Shown here piece by piece: positions 1 to 8,575 of a DNA stretch of 51,954 bases; position 1 is the stretch's first letter; each line of letters begins with the position of its first letter. Source of the DNA: Flavobacterium sp. (GTDB lineage: Bacteria; Bacteroidota; Bacteroidia; Flavobacteriales; Flavobacteriaceae); the NCBI RefSeq assembly GCF_027482425.1, contig NZ_JAIXWA010000018.1, positions 1 through 51,954 of the forward strand. The letters are read 5' to 3'. Both the position numbers and the translations under genes were made by a program. A model generated the notes under the pieces. The model was not told the origin of the DNA. It saw only the letters and a program-made list of their open reading frames with translations, and ran no database searches.

Positions 1-207
1 CGTTCCCTTCCTTTAGATCACGGAGTAATCCAGTCGTTTGTTTTTTATTTTGCTGCGAAGGATACAAACAAAAAAACAACTGCGAAGCGGTCGGTTTTGC
101 ATCGAGCAACGTTCCCTCCCTTTGGATCACGGAGTAATCCAGTCGTTTGTTTTTTATTTTGCAACGAAGGATACAAACAAAAAAACAACTGCGAAGCGAT
201 CGGTTTT
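1..207. repeat. 109-bp tandem direct repeat, two copies
   Basis: Positions 1-98 and 110-207 align without gaps at a period of 109 bp and differ at only a few bases (for example positions 9, 15 and 53-54 of the unit). Each copy holds a T-rich run (GTTTGTTTTTTATTTTG) followed by its near-complement (CAAACAAAAAAACAAC), so a transcript could fold into an imperfect hairpin, and CTGCGAAG occurs twice in copy one. The window opens exactly at a unit boundary, so more copies may lie to the left. From 208 to about 359 the sequence is non-coding and I recognise nothing in it. The short open frames across the repeat look spurious. Confidence 0.85.
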
Positions 208-359
208 CGAGTCACAGCCCCGAAGGGTCGGGACAGTCACAGTCTCAGTATTATCACCTTAACGGTCGGGTGCAGTGTGCCACAGGCGATGTAACTTCCA
301 TTTTTTGAGGCATTTTTATTTTCTACTCTAAAGACAATCAAAAAATAGGTGCCGCCTAA

Positions 360-785
360 TTATTTTACAGGTATATGATTATTTGTAAAAGTAACAGTTA
401 AAGAGTCAGTCATTACATCACGCGTGATATAAATGAATTTGTATTTCACTATGGAGTCGGCATTTAATTTCAAAAAATGGTTTCTTTCAACATCAAAAAC
501 ACTGGTTTTACAACTCTTTTTGATTTTAAAAATTTTTGCAAACGGACCACACTTTGACGATTGTAATGAATCTTCGGGTTCAAGTTCATGACAATTACGG
601 ACTACCACCGTTGCATTAAAATAGGCTCCACCGAAAAACAAAAGTGAAAAATTTTCATTTTCTGCTTTAAAGATTTTTAAATAGTGATAGTCTATTGTAT
701 TAAATTTTGGCACTTCAAGACGTGTCTCTGATTGTTTGCAACTGCACAAAATTATGATCAACAAACAAGGGAAAAATTTACACAT
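360..785 (-). CDS. Small hypothetical lipoprotein
   Basis: A 141-residue protein of unknown function. The N-terminus is a lipoprotein signal: MCKFF, a hydrophobic stretch LLIIIL, then the lipobox-like LCSC with Cys16 as the likely lipidated residue, so the mature protein should be membrane-anchored outside the cytoplasm. The remainder is hydrophilic with several Cys residues (in the CHELE, SKCGPF and KKSCKTS segments) and shows no recognisable domain. It is the last minus-strand gene of a run that starts at udk, about 95 bp after its neighbour. It may have its own promoter. The coding call rests on the signal peptide and an intact frame. Confidence 0.6.
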   Translation of the reverse strand: MCKFFPCLLIIILCSCKQSETRLEVPKFNTIDYHYLKIFKAENENFSLLFFGGAYFNATVVVRNCHELEPEDSLQSSKCGPFAKIFKIKKSCKTSVFDVERNHFLKLNADSIVKYKFIYITRDVMTDSLTVTFTNNHIPVK

Positions 786-880
786 TATAAAGCGATAGAA
801 GTAAAAAAGAGGTCCTTTTTAACAAATTCAAATCATTTCAATTTAAGAATGACCAGGTATTATAAATACAACAACACCTT

Positions 881-1564
881 CTATTTTTTGGGCAGTGAAT
901 TTAAGTACTGGATGAGTTGTAGTAATGAGGCTTCCTCTTTAATTTTAAAATCGATTTGCTTAAAAAATGAAGCAAGATCAGGCGTAATATCCGCTAATAC
1001 CCGTTCTAAATCTTTCTTTTTTTCGGGGACAGCAATCATATCCGTAGGCGTTTTGATAAAGAATCTTACTTTTTCAGGATAAAACTTCGCCGGTTTATCT
1101 TCGCGATAACTGGTAACCGCAGGTTCCCCTTCTTGAAAAGCTATGGTTTCACGAGCGAATAAAGTATAAGTTCCTGCATTTGGACTAACTCGACGTAAAT
1201 ACCCAAAACGTATTTTTCCATCAAAAGGATAAGCAAAAAATCCATATACCTTGTTGTCAATTACAATTTCACAACTGTCTTTTTTTTCAAGGTAGTAGAG
1301 TTTTCCCTCTTTTTTAAATTCCATTTCATCTTTAAAAGCATTGTATCGAATTTCAGGTTTTAGCTCTTTTGAATAACACGAGAGCGAAGCGGGTTTAAAC
1401 TCTTTATCCCAATAGGGAGAACCTTCGTAAGTGGTTGGAATGGAATCATTGGCATTGAAAAATAACAATCCTTGATCGTTATTAAACGACACAAGATTAG
1501 TTTGTGCGGCTGCGGGTATCAGCCAAAAAAGCGACAAGATGATGCTCAAAGAAAAACGTTTCAT
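881..1564 (-). CDS. Hypothetical secreted protein
   Basis: About 227 residues with a cleavable Sec signal peptide: MKRFSLSIIL, a hydrophobic core, then PAAAQ with probable cleavage after AAA or AQ. The mature part is mixed alpha/beta with many Lys, Glu and Tyr residues and no motif I recognise. The last ~50 residues look helical. I chose the second ATG (1564) because it gives the usual MK/R signal-peptide start; an ATG two codons upstream (1570) is equally open. It lies 40 bp downstream of mutB on the same strand and could be cotranscribed, but nothing in its sequence links it to propionate metabolism. Function unknown; probably periplasmic. Confidence 0.65.
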   Translation of the reverse strand: MKRFSLSIILSLFWLIPAAAQTNLVSFNNDQGLLFFNANDSIPTTYEGSPYWDKEFKPASLSCYSKELKPEIRYNAFKDEMEFKKEGKLYYLEKKDSCEIVIDNKVYGFFAYPFDGKIRFGYLRRVSPNAGTYTLFARETIAFQEGEPAVTSYREDKPAKFYPEKVRFFIKTPTDMIAVPEKKKDLERVLADITPDLASFFKQIDFKIKEEASLLQLIQYLNSLPKK

Positions 1565-1604
1565 AGGCATAGAATGTAATGGATTATATTTTGTTTAAAT
1601 TTAT

Positions 1605-3728
1605 TTACGTTTCCAAAAGCACTTCCAGAATTTGAATCGCGGCTTCACTGATTTTAGTGCCCGGACCGAAAACGGCTACGGCGCCTGCATCAAACAAGAA
1701 TTGGTAATCCTGCGCTGGGATCACACCACCAACAATCACCATGATATCTTCACGGCCGTATTTTTTCAATTCTTCAATCACTTGAGGAACTAAAGTCTTA
1801 TGTCCCGCCGCCAACGAAGAAACACCCAAAATGTGCACATCATTCTCCACGGCTTGTTTCGCCGCCTCTGCTGGCGTTTGAAACAACGGACCAATGTCTA
1901 CATCAAAGCCCACATCGGCATAACCCGTTGCTACCACTTTAGCGCCACGATCATGTCCGTCTTGTCCCATTTTGGCAATCATTATACGCGGACGACGACC
2001 CTCTTTTTGCGCAAAAGCATTGGCTAACTCTTGGGCCTTGTTAAAACTTTCATCGTTTTTGATTTCTTTACTATACACGCCGCTAAAACTTCTAATTTGT
2101 GCTTTATACCGTCCGAAAACTGTTTCTAAAGCATCACTAATTTCACCTAAGGTCGCACGTAATCGGGCGGCTTCTACGGCTAAAGATAGTAAATTTTCCC
2201 CACCGTTTTTCGCCGATTCCGTAATACGCGTTAAGGCCGCTTGTACCGCTTGGGTATCGCGACTTGCTTTAATCTGTTCCAAGCGTTCGATCTGCTGACG
2301 GCGGACGGTTTGGTTGTCTACTTCCAAAATATGTAAGGGATCTTCTTTGTCCAATCGGAATTTGTTTACCCCTACAATCACATCTTGTCCACTGTCAATT
2401 CGTGCTTGTTTTCGGGCTGCTGCTTCTTCAATGCGTAATTTCGGAATACCTGCCTCAATGGCTTTGGTCATTCCACCCAAAGATTCCACTTCTTCAATCA
2501 ACGCCCACGCTTTCTCGGCAATTTCAGCGGTTAATTTTTCGACATAATAACTGCCCGCCCACGGATCGACGGTTTTGCAAATCTTGGTTTCTTCTTGTAA
2601 ATAAATTTGCGTGTTTCGTGCAATGCGTGCTGAGAAATCCGTAGGTAAGGCAATGGCTTCATCCAAAGCATTGGTATGCAAGGATTGGGTTCCTCCAAAA
2701 GCGGCCGCAGCGGCTTCAATGGCAGTTCGCGCCACATTATTAAACGGATCTTGCTCAGTTAAACTCCAACCTGAGGTTTGGCAATGCGTACGTAACGCTA
2801 AGGATTTATCGTCTTTCGGTTGGAACTGCTTCAGCAATTTGGCCCAAAGCATTCGACCCGCTCGCATTTTGGCAATTTCCATAAAATGGTTCATTCCAAT
2901 GGCCCAAAAGAACGATAGACGCGGTGCAAATGAATCGATGTCCATGCCCGCTGCCATTCCTGTACGAATGTATTCCAATCCATCGGCTAGAGTGTAGGCC
3001 AACTCTATATCGGCGGTAGCGCCTGCCTCTTGCATGTGGTATCCCGATATGGAAATCGAGTTGAATTTCGGCATATTTTTGCTCGTATATTCAAATATAT
3101 CCGCAATGATTTTCATCGAGGGCGAGGGCGGATAGATGTAAGTATTCCGCACCATGAACTCCTTTAAAATATCGTTTTGAATCGTTCCCGATAACAAATG
3201 TGGGGCTACGCCTTGTTCTTCGGCCGCTACGATATAAAAGGCCATGATGGGTAAAACAGCCCCGTTCATGGTCATAGAAACCGACATTTCATCCAAGGGG
3301 ATTTGGTCGAATAAGATTTTCATGTCCTCAATAGAATCAATCGCCACACCCGCTTTTCCCACGTCGCCTACTACGCGTTCGTGATCGGAGTCATAACCGC
3401 GGTGGGTCGCCAAGTCGAAAGCTACTGAAAGTCCTTTTTGTCCGGCGGCTAAATTTCGGCGGTAAAAGGCATTACTTTCTTCGGCTGTTGAAAATCCTGC
3501 ATACTGCCGAATCGTCCAGGGGCGTCGCACATACATGGTGGCATAGGGACCGCGTAGATTGGGTGCAAAACCCGCTCCGAAGTCTAAATGATCTAGCCCT
3601 TCTATATCCGTTTCAGTATAACTTGATTTGACTGTAATTCCCTCCGCTGTTGTGAAATGATTCGTTGCGTCAACGGGTGTTTCTGCGGTTTTTGAAGGGA
3701 GCGTCAGGTGTTGTATATTTTTTCGCAT
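1605..3728 (-). CDS. mutB: Methylmalonyl-CoA mutase, large (B12-binding) subunit
   Basis: Interconverts (R)-methylmalonyl-CoA and succinyl-CoA using adenosylcobalamin, linking propionate and odd-chain catabolism to the TCA cycle. The protein has 707 residues, normal for the catalytic subunit. The N-terminal TIM-barrel mutase domain contains the segments [20 protein letters not shown] and [14 protein letters not shown]. The C-terminal cobalamin domain carries the D590-x-H592-x-x-G ligand motif (GQDGHDRG), with His592 as expected lower cobalt ligand, and later the GGV loop. I use the ATG at 3728: it follows the mutA stop by 2 bp and gives MRKNIQHL, whereas the longer open frame starts inside mutA. 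It pairs with mutA in one operon, so this is the heterodimeric enzyme type. Confidence 0.97.
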   Translation of the reverse strand: MRKNIQHLTLPSKTAETPVDATNHFTTAEGITVKSSYTETDIEGLDHLDFGAGFAPNLRGPYATMYVRRPWTIRQYAGFSTAEESNAFYRRNLAAGQKGLSVAFDLATHRGYDSDHERVVGDVGKAGVAIDSIEDMKILFDQIPLDEMSVSMTMNGAVLPIMAFYIVAAEEQGVAPHLLSGTIQNDILKEFMVRNTYIYPPSPSMKIIADIFEYTSKNMPKFNSISISGYHMQEAGATADIELAYTLADGLEYIRTGMAAGMDIDSFAPRLSFFWAIGMNHFMEIAKMRAGRMLWAKLLKQFQPKDDKSLALRTHCQTSGWSLTEQDPFNNVARTAIEAAAAAFGGTQSLHTNALDEAIALPTDFSARIARNTQIYLQEETKICKTVDPWAGSYYVEKLTAEIAEKAWALIEEVESLGGMTKAIEAGIPKLRIEEAAARKQARIDSGQDVIVGVNKFRLDKEDPLHILEVDNQTVRRQQIERLEQIKASRDTQAVQAALTRITESAKNGGENLLSLAVEAARLRATLGEISDALETVFGRYKAQIRSFSGVYSKEIKNDESFNKAQELANAFAQKEGRRPRIMIAKMGQDGHDRGAKVVATGYADVGFDVDIGPLFQTPAEAAKQAVENDVHILGVSSLAAGHKTLVPQVIEELKKYGREDIMVIVGGVIPAQDYQFLFDAGAVAVFGPGTKISEAAIQILEVLLET

Positions 3729-3730
3729 GG

Positions 3731-5095
3731 TTATTCTTCTGAGGCTAATCGTTCTTGTTCCATTTTTTCGGCCCATCGTTTTTCGATAATCGGACTTATG
3801 AGAGTTTTCCGTGGATTTTGTTTCACAAACGGATACAATTCCAAATCGCCTTTCATGCGATCGTTCTTGTTGGGGTATTTGTTGGTACCTAATAAAACTT
3901 CTTTCCCAGTATCAAAGGCTTCCTGCTCTTTTTGGGCACTCTCATTGATTTTACGTTGAATCGTACCTTCCATCAATTGGGTGATAAAGCCACCATTGGC
4001 TTCAATATCTTTACATAATGCCAAGGCGTTTTCGGCCAATTGTTGCGTAACCGTTTCAATATAATAGGCCCCATCGGCGGGATTATGAACCTTATCAAAA
4101 TAGCTTTCGTGTTTTAAAATCAATAGCTGATTTCGCGCAATACGGTCGCCAAATTCATTGTCTTTATGATACAACGCATCATAAGGCAAATGGGCTACAA
4201 AATCGGCTCCTCCCAACACAGCACTCATACATTCGGTGGTGGTGCGTAACATATTCACATTGTAATCATACAAGGTTTTATTGCGGCGACTTGGAGTAGC
4301 TAGAATTCGTACCTCTTGCTCATGGCCGTATTCTTTGGCCAAAGTGGTAAACAACAACCGTAAGGCCCGCAGTTTGGCAATTTCAAAAAAGTAATTATAC
4401 CCCACAGCTACATTTACCGTAAAAGGCTGTTGGAGTTGGGGAATACGGTTGAAATATTCATTGGCATGGGCCAAGGTATACGCTAGTTGTTGCACTATAT
4501 TGGCGCCTGCATTTTGATACAAACTGCTGTCAATCGAAAGAAAATGAATAGCGCTGTTTTGAGCGATATGATTTAGTTTTTCAAAATCCTTGTCGAGATT
4601 TTCAAACCAGTTGCCGTCTCGTCCAAGTTGCCCGATAGGGTCTATTTGAAGAATAAAATGAGCTTGGTTTTGGGTTGCAAATTGGTGCAACTGATTCACG
4701 AAATCGATTTCAAGAAATGGCAAATAAAAAAAATATGGGGTAGAGCCAAGGGGTAAACCTTGCATTAATTCGCTGAGGTCGATTGCCTTGTTTTCAAGGG
4801 TAAATCGAATGCATTCGGCGCCACGTTGTAGTGTGTCTTGAGCCCGTGCATTCGACTTGGCCACATCATGGACAAAGATATTTTGCGTGATTTTAAATTC
4901 GGTTTTGGGTCCTCCCGTGGGCAACGAAGATTCAAATTCGTCGCGATGGTAAAAAGGTTTCACTTTAATCCCTTCGGGGCTTTCCCAAACCAAGGTTTCG
5001 TTATAATCGGCACCTTTGAGTTCGTACTGGATTTGCTGTTTCCACTGTTTGGAGGAAACGGCTTCAAATTCTTGAAAGAGGTTGTTCTGACTCAC
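3731..5095 (-). CDS. mutA: Methylmalonyl-CoA mutase, small subunit
   Basis: A 454-residue homologue of the mutase barrel without the cobalamin domain. It is the non-catalytic partner that forms the alpha/beta heterodimer with the product of the next gene. Mutase-like segments include [19 protein letters not shown] near the N-terminus and [20 protein letters not shown] mid-protein, the counterpart of the [17 protein letters not shown] segment of the large subunit. The stop codon lies 2 bp before the mutB ATG, so translation is probably coupled. A GC-rich intergenic repeat separates it from the upstream ftsB-like gene. Residues that contact substrate in the large subunit are expected to be degenerate here; I did not check them one by one. 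Confidence 0.94.
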   Translation of the reverse strand: MSQNNLFQEFEAVSSKQWKQQIQYELKGADYNETLVWESPEGIKVKPFYHRDEFESSLPTGGPKTEFKITQNIFVHDVAKSNARAQDTLQRGAECIRFTLENKAIDLSELMQGLPLGSTPYFFYLPFLEIDFVNQLHQFATQNQAHFILQIDPIGQLGRDGNWFENLDKDFEKLNHIAQNSAIHFLSIDSSLYQNAGANIVQQLAYTLAHANEYFNRIPQLQQPFTVNVAVGYNYFFEIAKLRALRLLFTTLAKEYGHEQEVRILATPSRRNKTLYDYNVNMLRTTTECMSAVLGGADFVAHLPYDALYHKDNEFGDRIARNQLLILKHESYFDKVHNPADGAYYIETVTQQLAENALALCKDIEANGGFITQLMEGTIQRKINESAQKEQEAFDTGKEVLLGTNKYPNKNDRMKGDLELYPFVKQNPRKTLISPIIEKRWAEKMEQERLASEE

Positions 5096-5128
5096 GAATG
5101 CTGTTTTAGTATTATGTTTTCTAGAATG

Positions 5129-5200
5129 GCGCCGGCGGTATAGCCCCGATGGGAGCTGACTACCCTGCCGACAGGCATGTAGTGCGGATAGCGGGAATGA
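5129..5200. repeat. GC-rich intergenic repeat (family A)
   Basis: A GC-rich block between the ftsB-like gene and mutA. It has the recurring pattern TAGCCCCGATGGGAGC, then a hairpin (ACTAC...GCC gaca GGC...GTAGT, about 5157-5183), then GCGGATAGCGGGAA. Related blocks lie at 14385-14470 and 28845-28915 in inverse orientation. From memory, this kind of element is frequent between genes in Flavobacteriaceae. The open frames crossing it are not credible genes. Confidence 0.6.
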
Positions 5201-5215
5201 CGTATCATGGATGTA

Positions 5216-5569
5216 CTAAAGTTTTGCTCCTTCAATACTATCTTTGCGGCGTTCTTCCTCGATATCAATGATGTAGATATCTTCACTATCGCGTTTCATG
5301 TAATATTTTTCTCGGGCATAGCGTTCGATATGACCCGGGTAATTCATTTCTTTAATGCTTTTTTCGTCTTTGGTGATTTCCTCTTGGTAATAGGCTTTAT
5401 TCTCCTCGAGTTCCTTAATTTCTTTGTTCAAAATGCGGTGATCGAAGTAGGCGTAATTGTCCAAAAACAACATCCAAACCACAAAGAATATCAAAACCAG
5501 CGTGTATCGGCTTCCCAAAAAGCGAAGGAAGGGGTAATTTGCAATAAGATTTTGATACCACTGTTTCAT
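5216..5569 (-). CDS. FtsB/DivIC-family septum formation initiator
   Basis: A 117-residue bitopic membrane protein. A short basic cytoplasmic N-terminus is followed by one transmembrane helix (residues ~22-38, TLVLIFFVVWMLFLDN), then a coiled-coil rich in Glu and Lys (~45-75) and the family-typical tail YPGHIERYAREKYYMKRD, similar to the 'EEIARKELGMVKPGE' region of FtsB/DivIC. Such proteins bridge early and late divisome parts (with FtsL/FtsQ type partners) in the periplasm. It starts 6 bp after udk stops, so the two genes are cotranscribed. The assignment rests on architecture and tail motif rather than on high sequence identity. Confidence 0.85.
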   Translation of the reverse strand: MKQWYQNLIANYPFLRFLGSRYTLVLIFFVVWMLFLDNYAYFDHRILNKEIKELEENKAYYQEEITKDEKSIKEMNYPGHIERYAREKYYMKRDSEDIYIIDIEEERRKDSIEGAKL

Positions 5570-5575
5570 AGACGG

Positions 5576-6184
5576 TTATGCAATTCGTTGATTAATCACC
5601 GCGCGTACCACATCAATGGCCACGGTATTGTATTTGTCGTTCGGTATAATGATATCGGCGAAGGCTTTAGTAGGTTCGATAAACTGTTGGTGCATCGGTT
5701 TTAAGGTTGTTTGATAGCGATTGAGCACTTCTTCCATGTCGCGACCACGTTCGGCTATATCCCGTTTTAAGCGGCGAATCAAACGTTCATCGGAGTCGGC
5801 ATGTACAAACACTTTTACGTCAAACATATCGCGAAGTTCAGGGCTGTTGAAAATCAAAATCCCCTCTACAATCATCACTTTGCGCGGGTGGGTGATTATG
5901 GTGTCGTCGGTACGGTTGTGCGTCACGAAGGAGTACACCGGTTGTTCGATGGTTTTTCCTGATTTTAAATCCTTTAAATGCTGGACCAACAATTCAAAAT
6001 CAATCGCCCGCGGATGATCAAAGTTAATCATACTCCGCTCTTCATAACTCAAATGAGGATTGTGTTTGTAATACGAATCTTGGGAAATAATTCCGACCTC
6101 CGTTTGCGGAAGTTCATTCATGATTTGGTGTACTACCGTGGTTTTTCCGGAGCCTGTTCCTCCGGCAATTCCAATTATAAGCAT
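5576..6184 (-). CDS. udk: Uridine kinase
   Basis: Phosphorylates uridine and cytidine to UMP and CMP in pyrimidine salvage. The 202-residue protein begins MLIIGIAGGTGSGKTT, placing the P-loop (GGTGSGKT) where the family has it. Other family segments are the QDSYYK nucleoside-binding motif, the NFDHPRAIDF segment, VEGILIF and the Arg-rich lid RRLKRDIAERGR. I chose the ATG at 6184; the open frame extends 20 codons further, but that stretch is not family-like and contains a candidate -7 element. It is the first gene of the minus-strand run udk, ftsB-like, mutA, mutB. Confidence 0.95.
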   Translation of the reverse strand: MLIIGIAGGTGSGKTTVVHQIMNELPQTEVGIISQDSYYKHNPHLSYEERSMINFDHPRAIDFELLVQHLKDLKSGKTIEQPVYSFVTHNRTDDTIITHPRKVMIVEGILIFNSPELRDMFDVKVFVHADSDERLIRRLKRDIAERGRDMEEVLNRYQTTLKPMHQQFIEPTKAFADIIIPNDKYNTVAIDVVRAVINQRIA

Positions 6185-6214
6185 GGGTGTTGTTTTCAGT
6201 GTTGAACCAGTAGA

Positions 6215-6222
6215 CAAAAATA
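6215..6222 (-). promoter_or_regulatory. Candidate -7 element of the udk promoter
   Basis: On the minus strand the sequence reads TATTTTTG, an exact match to the Bacteroidetes -7 consensus TAnnTTTG, 31 bp before the chosen udk start. A second match (TAAATTTG, minus strand) lies at 6268-6275. No convincing -33 TTG at normal spacing was found for either, so this is a motif-level call. Confidence 0.35.
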
Positions 6223-6291
6223 GCAATTTTAGTTCGATTGCCACCTACAAATTGGGGACAAATCTTGCAAATTTAGTATCGTTTTGAAGGC

Positions 6292-6344
6292 TTAAAATTG
6301 TTCAAATACGCCCAATCCAAACAAGGCAAAGTCATATTTTACGG
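6292..6344 (-). pseudogene. Orphan 3' end of a TIGR02757-family gene
   Basis: The minus strand encodes VKYDFALFGLGVFEQF followed by TAA. This matches the C-terminus of the intact gene at 8576-9346 (VKYDFALFGLGVFEGFSD). Over 44 bp (6301-6344 against 8591-8634) there are six mismatches and every one is synonymous; the first 19 bp of the shared coding stretch (6326-6344) are identical. No further upstream coding sequence of that gene is present here. I read this as the displaced, or alternative, 3' end left on the far side of an insertion. Confidence 0.8.
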
Positions 6345-6355
6345 AAGTATTATCG

Positions 6356-6544
6356 ATGTTATCCTATGACGCTGACTACACCATGGCAATAATATACGAA
6401 ATTGATTACTCTAGAATAGCAAAGAACGAACTTGTTAAGTATATTGCGAAACAGGCAGGAGATCAAAAATACAATGTGTATAAGGGTGTTTCCATAACGC
6501 ATCAAGTTATTGCTAAGCTAAAATCAATTGTCAAGCATAAATAA
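6356..6544 (+). CDS. Small hypothetical protein (doubtful)
   Basis: A 62-codon frame inside the AT-rich islet. It could start at 6356 or at the internal ATG 6383 (MAIIYEIDYSRIAKNEL). The predicted peptide is basic at its C-terminus (KLKSIVKHK), has no signal peptide or membrane segment and matches no family I know. The residue mix is protein-like, so it may be a small gene or the tail of a lost larger one. It begins 11 bp after the duplicated gene end at 6344. Confidence 0.3.
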   Translation: MLSYDADYTMAIIYEIDYSRIAKNELVKYIAKQAGDQKYNVYKGVSITHQVIAKLKSIVKHK

Positions 6545-6640
6545 AATCTATAATCTAATATAAGTAAAGAAAATTATTCATAAAATTATTTTCTAAACTT
6601 GAAAATTCACTTTTGATTAGATGTTATACTTAGAGGGTAT

Positions 6641-6883
6641 TTATATCGATTTTTTTATGCTGTCGGAAATTACTTTTAAGTTTTTATTTATCCATTTAGG
6701 AACTTTCTGTGACTTGTCACAAAGCTGATAATCTGGTAATATATCATCTTTACCTGTCGGTTGTAAAGAAACGTTAAATTGAAAATAAAATTTATCGTTT
6801 TGGAAAACCGAAACTTTATATTCATATGACCCGACTTGAGTTTTACTAATGGAATGTCCATTTATGATTAATTTACTATTCAT
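6641..6883 (-). CDS. Small hypothetical protein in the islet
   Basis: An 80-residue protein starting MNSKLIINGHSISKTQVG. It has alternating beta-like segments (YEYKVSVFQNDKFYFQFNVS) and a Lys-rich C-terminus (WINKNLKVISDSIKKSI). No signal peptide, membrane helix or known domain is visible. The composition is AT-rich like the rest of the islet and unlike the flanking core genes. It lies downstream of the protease/DUF1566 gene on the same strand after a ~140-bp AT-rich gap. Function unknown. Confidence 0.45.
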   Translation of the reverse strand: MNSKLIINGHSISKTQVGSYEYKVSVFQNDKFYFQFNVSLQPTGKDDILPDYQLCDKSQKVPKWINKNLKVISDSIKKSI

Positions 6884-7026
6884 AATGTTTTAGTTTGTAT
6901 TTATAATATAATTTACAAAATTAAATATGAATAAAAAAATTATTTTTGTATCAAAAGGTAATATTTAATAGTTTAGTTAAAAATAATATGACTAATAATT
7001 GTAATCTTAATAATATCTTTTAGCTG

Positions 7027-8304
7027 TTAAAAATTTTTGCTATAATAAACTTTAATATTATTTTCAAAATAAATATCAGGTAAATCTTTTGAAGATAAAT
7101 CTGCATTTATTGGAAATTTTAAAGTTCTGACTGCTCTAACTTTAAATAAATACGTTTTGTCTATCTTAGGGATACCTTGTACTCCATCATCAAAATTTAC
7201 TACGTATCTTCTCCCATTATCAAATTTAGTATAACTCCAATAACCCTTTTGTTCAAATCCACCAATATTATTTTTGTTTTGATAAAGAATATTAAGTTCC
7301 TTTTTTGTTGGTAATCGCCAGCCTTTTCCTAATAATTCGCATTTCTTTTTTGCTTCATCCCACATCATTTGTTTTGGAAAATCGAATTCCGCAATTTCCA
7401 AATCTCCAACAAACTTACTTTCCCCAATAATTTCTGAATTGGAAATCGGTTTACCATCTCGAACTGCCCGAACAGAACAAAATTGGAATTGACTGAGGTG
7501 TGACCTTACAACTTGCATACCTTCGTAGTCTTTTCCGCTATCAGACGAAAATATTTGTGCCTCCATGTATTGAGGATTAGAAAGATGTAGTGTTGAACTC
7601 CAATAGTCAAAACCCTCAAAATTGCCAATTTTCTCTTTGTTTTTGTATAAAATATTAAGTTCATCTTGAGTTGGTAAACGCCATCCTTTTCCTAAAGATT
7701 TACAAGCTTTTTTTGCATCATCATATCTCATTTCTTCTGTGAAATCATATTCAGCAATTTCTAATCCCCAAATAAATTTACTTTTACCAATAATTGCTGT
7801 TTTTGAACTAAAATTATTATTCTTTAATTTTTCGTTTTTGGAAAAATCAAACGAAGGTTTATTATTCATAATAGTAAGAGTATTGTCAGTTAGGTTTATT
7901 TGAACTGTACCTAACTTACTAATTGCCGATTGCCCTAACAATAATGGGGCATCCATATTTTTAACTATTGAAGCCTCAATATTGTAAAGTTTTAATCCTT
8001 GAATTTCAATTTCACGTAAGTTTATATTAATTCCTTCTGTAATATCTCCATTTGCGTCAGAATAATTAGAAACACCTGTAATATCGTTTTTAGTCAAATA
8101 ACCATTTTTAAACATAAAATTAGCTTCAGTTAGCGAAATAGTTACATCCGATGCACCTGTATCAAACACAAAAGACATAGGAATACCATTGACTTTACAA
8201 GGAATAATAGAAACTCCACCCTCTCGTTCCATTTTAATCACAGTTTGAGCTTGTGTAGATATGTGTAAAAAGGTAGTAGTAAGTATTAATAAAAATTGTC
8301 TCAT
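7027..8304 (-). CDS. Secreted clan-AA aspartyl protease fused to two DUF1566-like domains
   Basis: A 425-residue exported protein. Residues 1-20 are a signal peptide (MRQFLLILTT... ending STQAQ). Residues ~25-147 resemble a retropepsin-type aspartyl protease as found in bacterial TIGR02281-like proteins: the active-site motif is F-D48-T-G-A-S, a glycine-rich flap-like region follows, and LLLGQSAI (121-128) matches the second conserved 'LLG' strand. Residues ~171-283 and ~292-393 are two copies of a DUF1566/FISUMP-like domain, each with GKGWRLPT, ELNILY, a YWS motif and VRAVR. The single DTG implies dimerisation. It is AT-rich and sits in an islet flanked by direct repeats. Role unknown; perhaps cell-surface protein processing. 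Confidence 0.8.
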   Translation of the reverse strand: MRQFLLILTTTFLHISTQAQTVIKMEREGGVSIIPCKVNGIPMSFVFDTGASDVTISLTEANFMFKNGYLTKNDITGVSNYSDANGDITEGININLREIEIQGLKLYNIEASIVKNMDAPLLLGQSAISKLGTVQINLTDNTLTIMNNKPSFDFSKNEKLKNNNFSSKTAIIGKSKFIWGLEIAEYDFTEEMRYDDAKKACKSLGKGWRLPTQDELNILYKNKEKIGNFEGFDYWSSTLHLSNPQYMEAQIFSSDSGKDYEGMQVVRSHLSQFQFCSVRAVRDGKPISNSEIIGESKFVGDLEIAEFDFPKQMMWDEAKKKCELLGKGWRLPTKKELNILYQNKNNIGGFEQKGYWSYTKFDNGRRYVVNFDDGVQGIPKIDKTYLFKVRAVRTLKFPINADLSSKDLPDIYFENNIKVYYSKNF

Positions 8305-8575
8305 TTAATTTTATTTACAAATTTGAGTTTATTTTTGAAAAGTTAGTTTGTGTTTAATATTGTAAGCCTTCTTTTTTCAATTTCTGCCTTGACTGCATAA
8401 TCATTGATGGATTATATTTGTACCTTTAATTAAGTATACAAATCTATAGTATTTTCTTACTTTTTTTAAGTAACAAATATAAAAAAACACTTATGAACAT
8501 AGAACTTTTTTATATTCTTAAGGCTTTTCATTTAGATTATAATCAAACTGTCTGTTTTCATAAAATAATTTTAAT

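Noticed and set aside
3729..3776. Upstream extension of mutB
   Set aside because: The 16 extra codons lie inside mutA; the ATG at 3728 fits the 2-bp spacing and the family start.
5092..5286. 64-codon minus-strand frame over the ftsB-mutA gap
   Set aside because: It is read through the GC-rich family A repeat, overlaps the end of the ftsB-like gene in another frame and has no family-like sequence.
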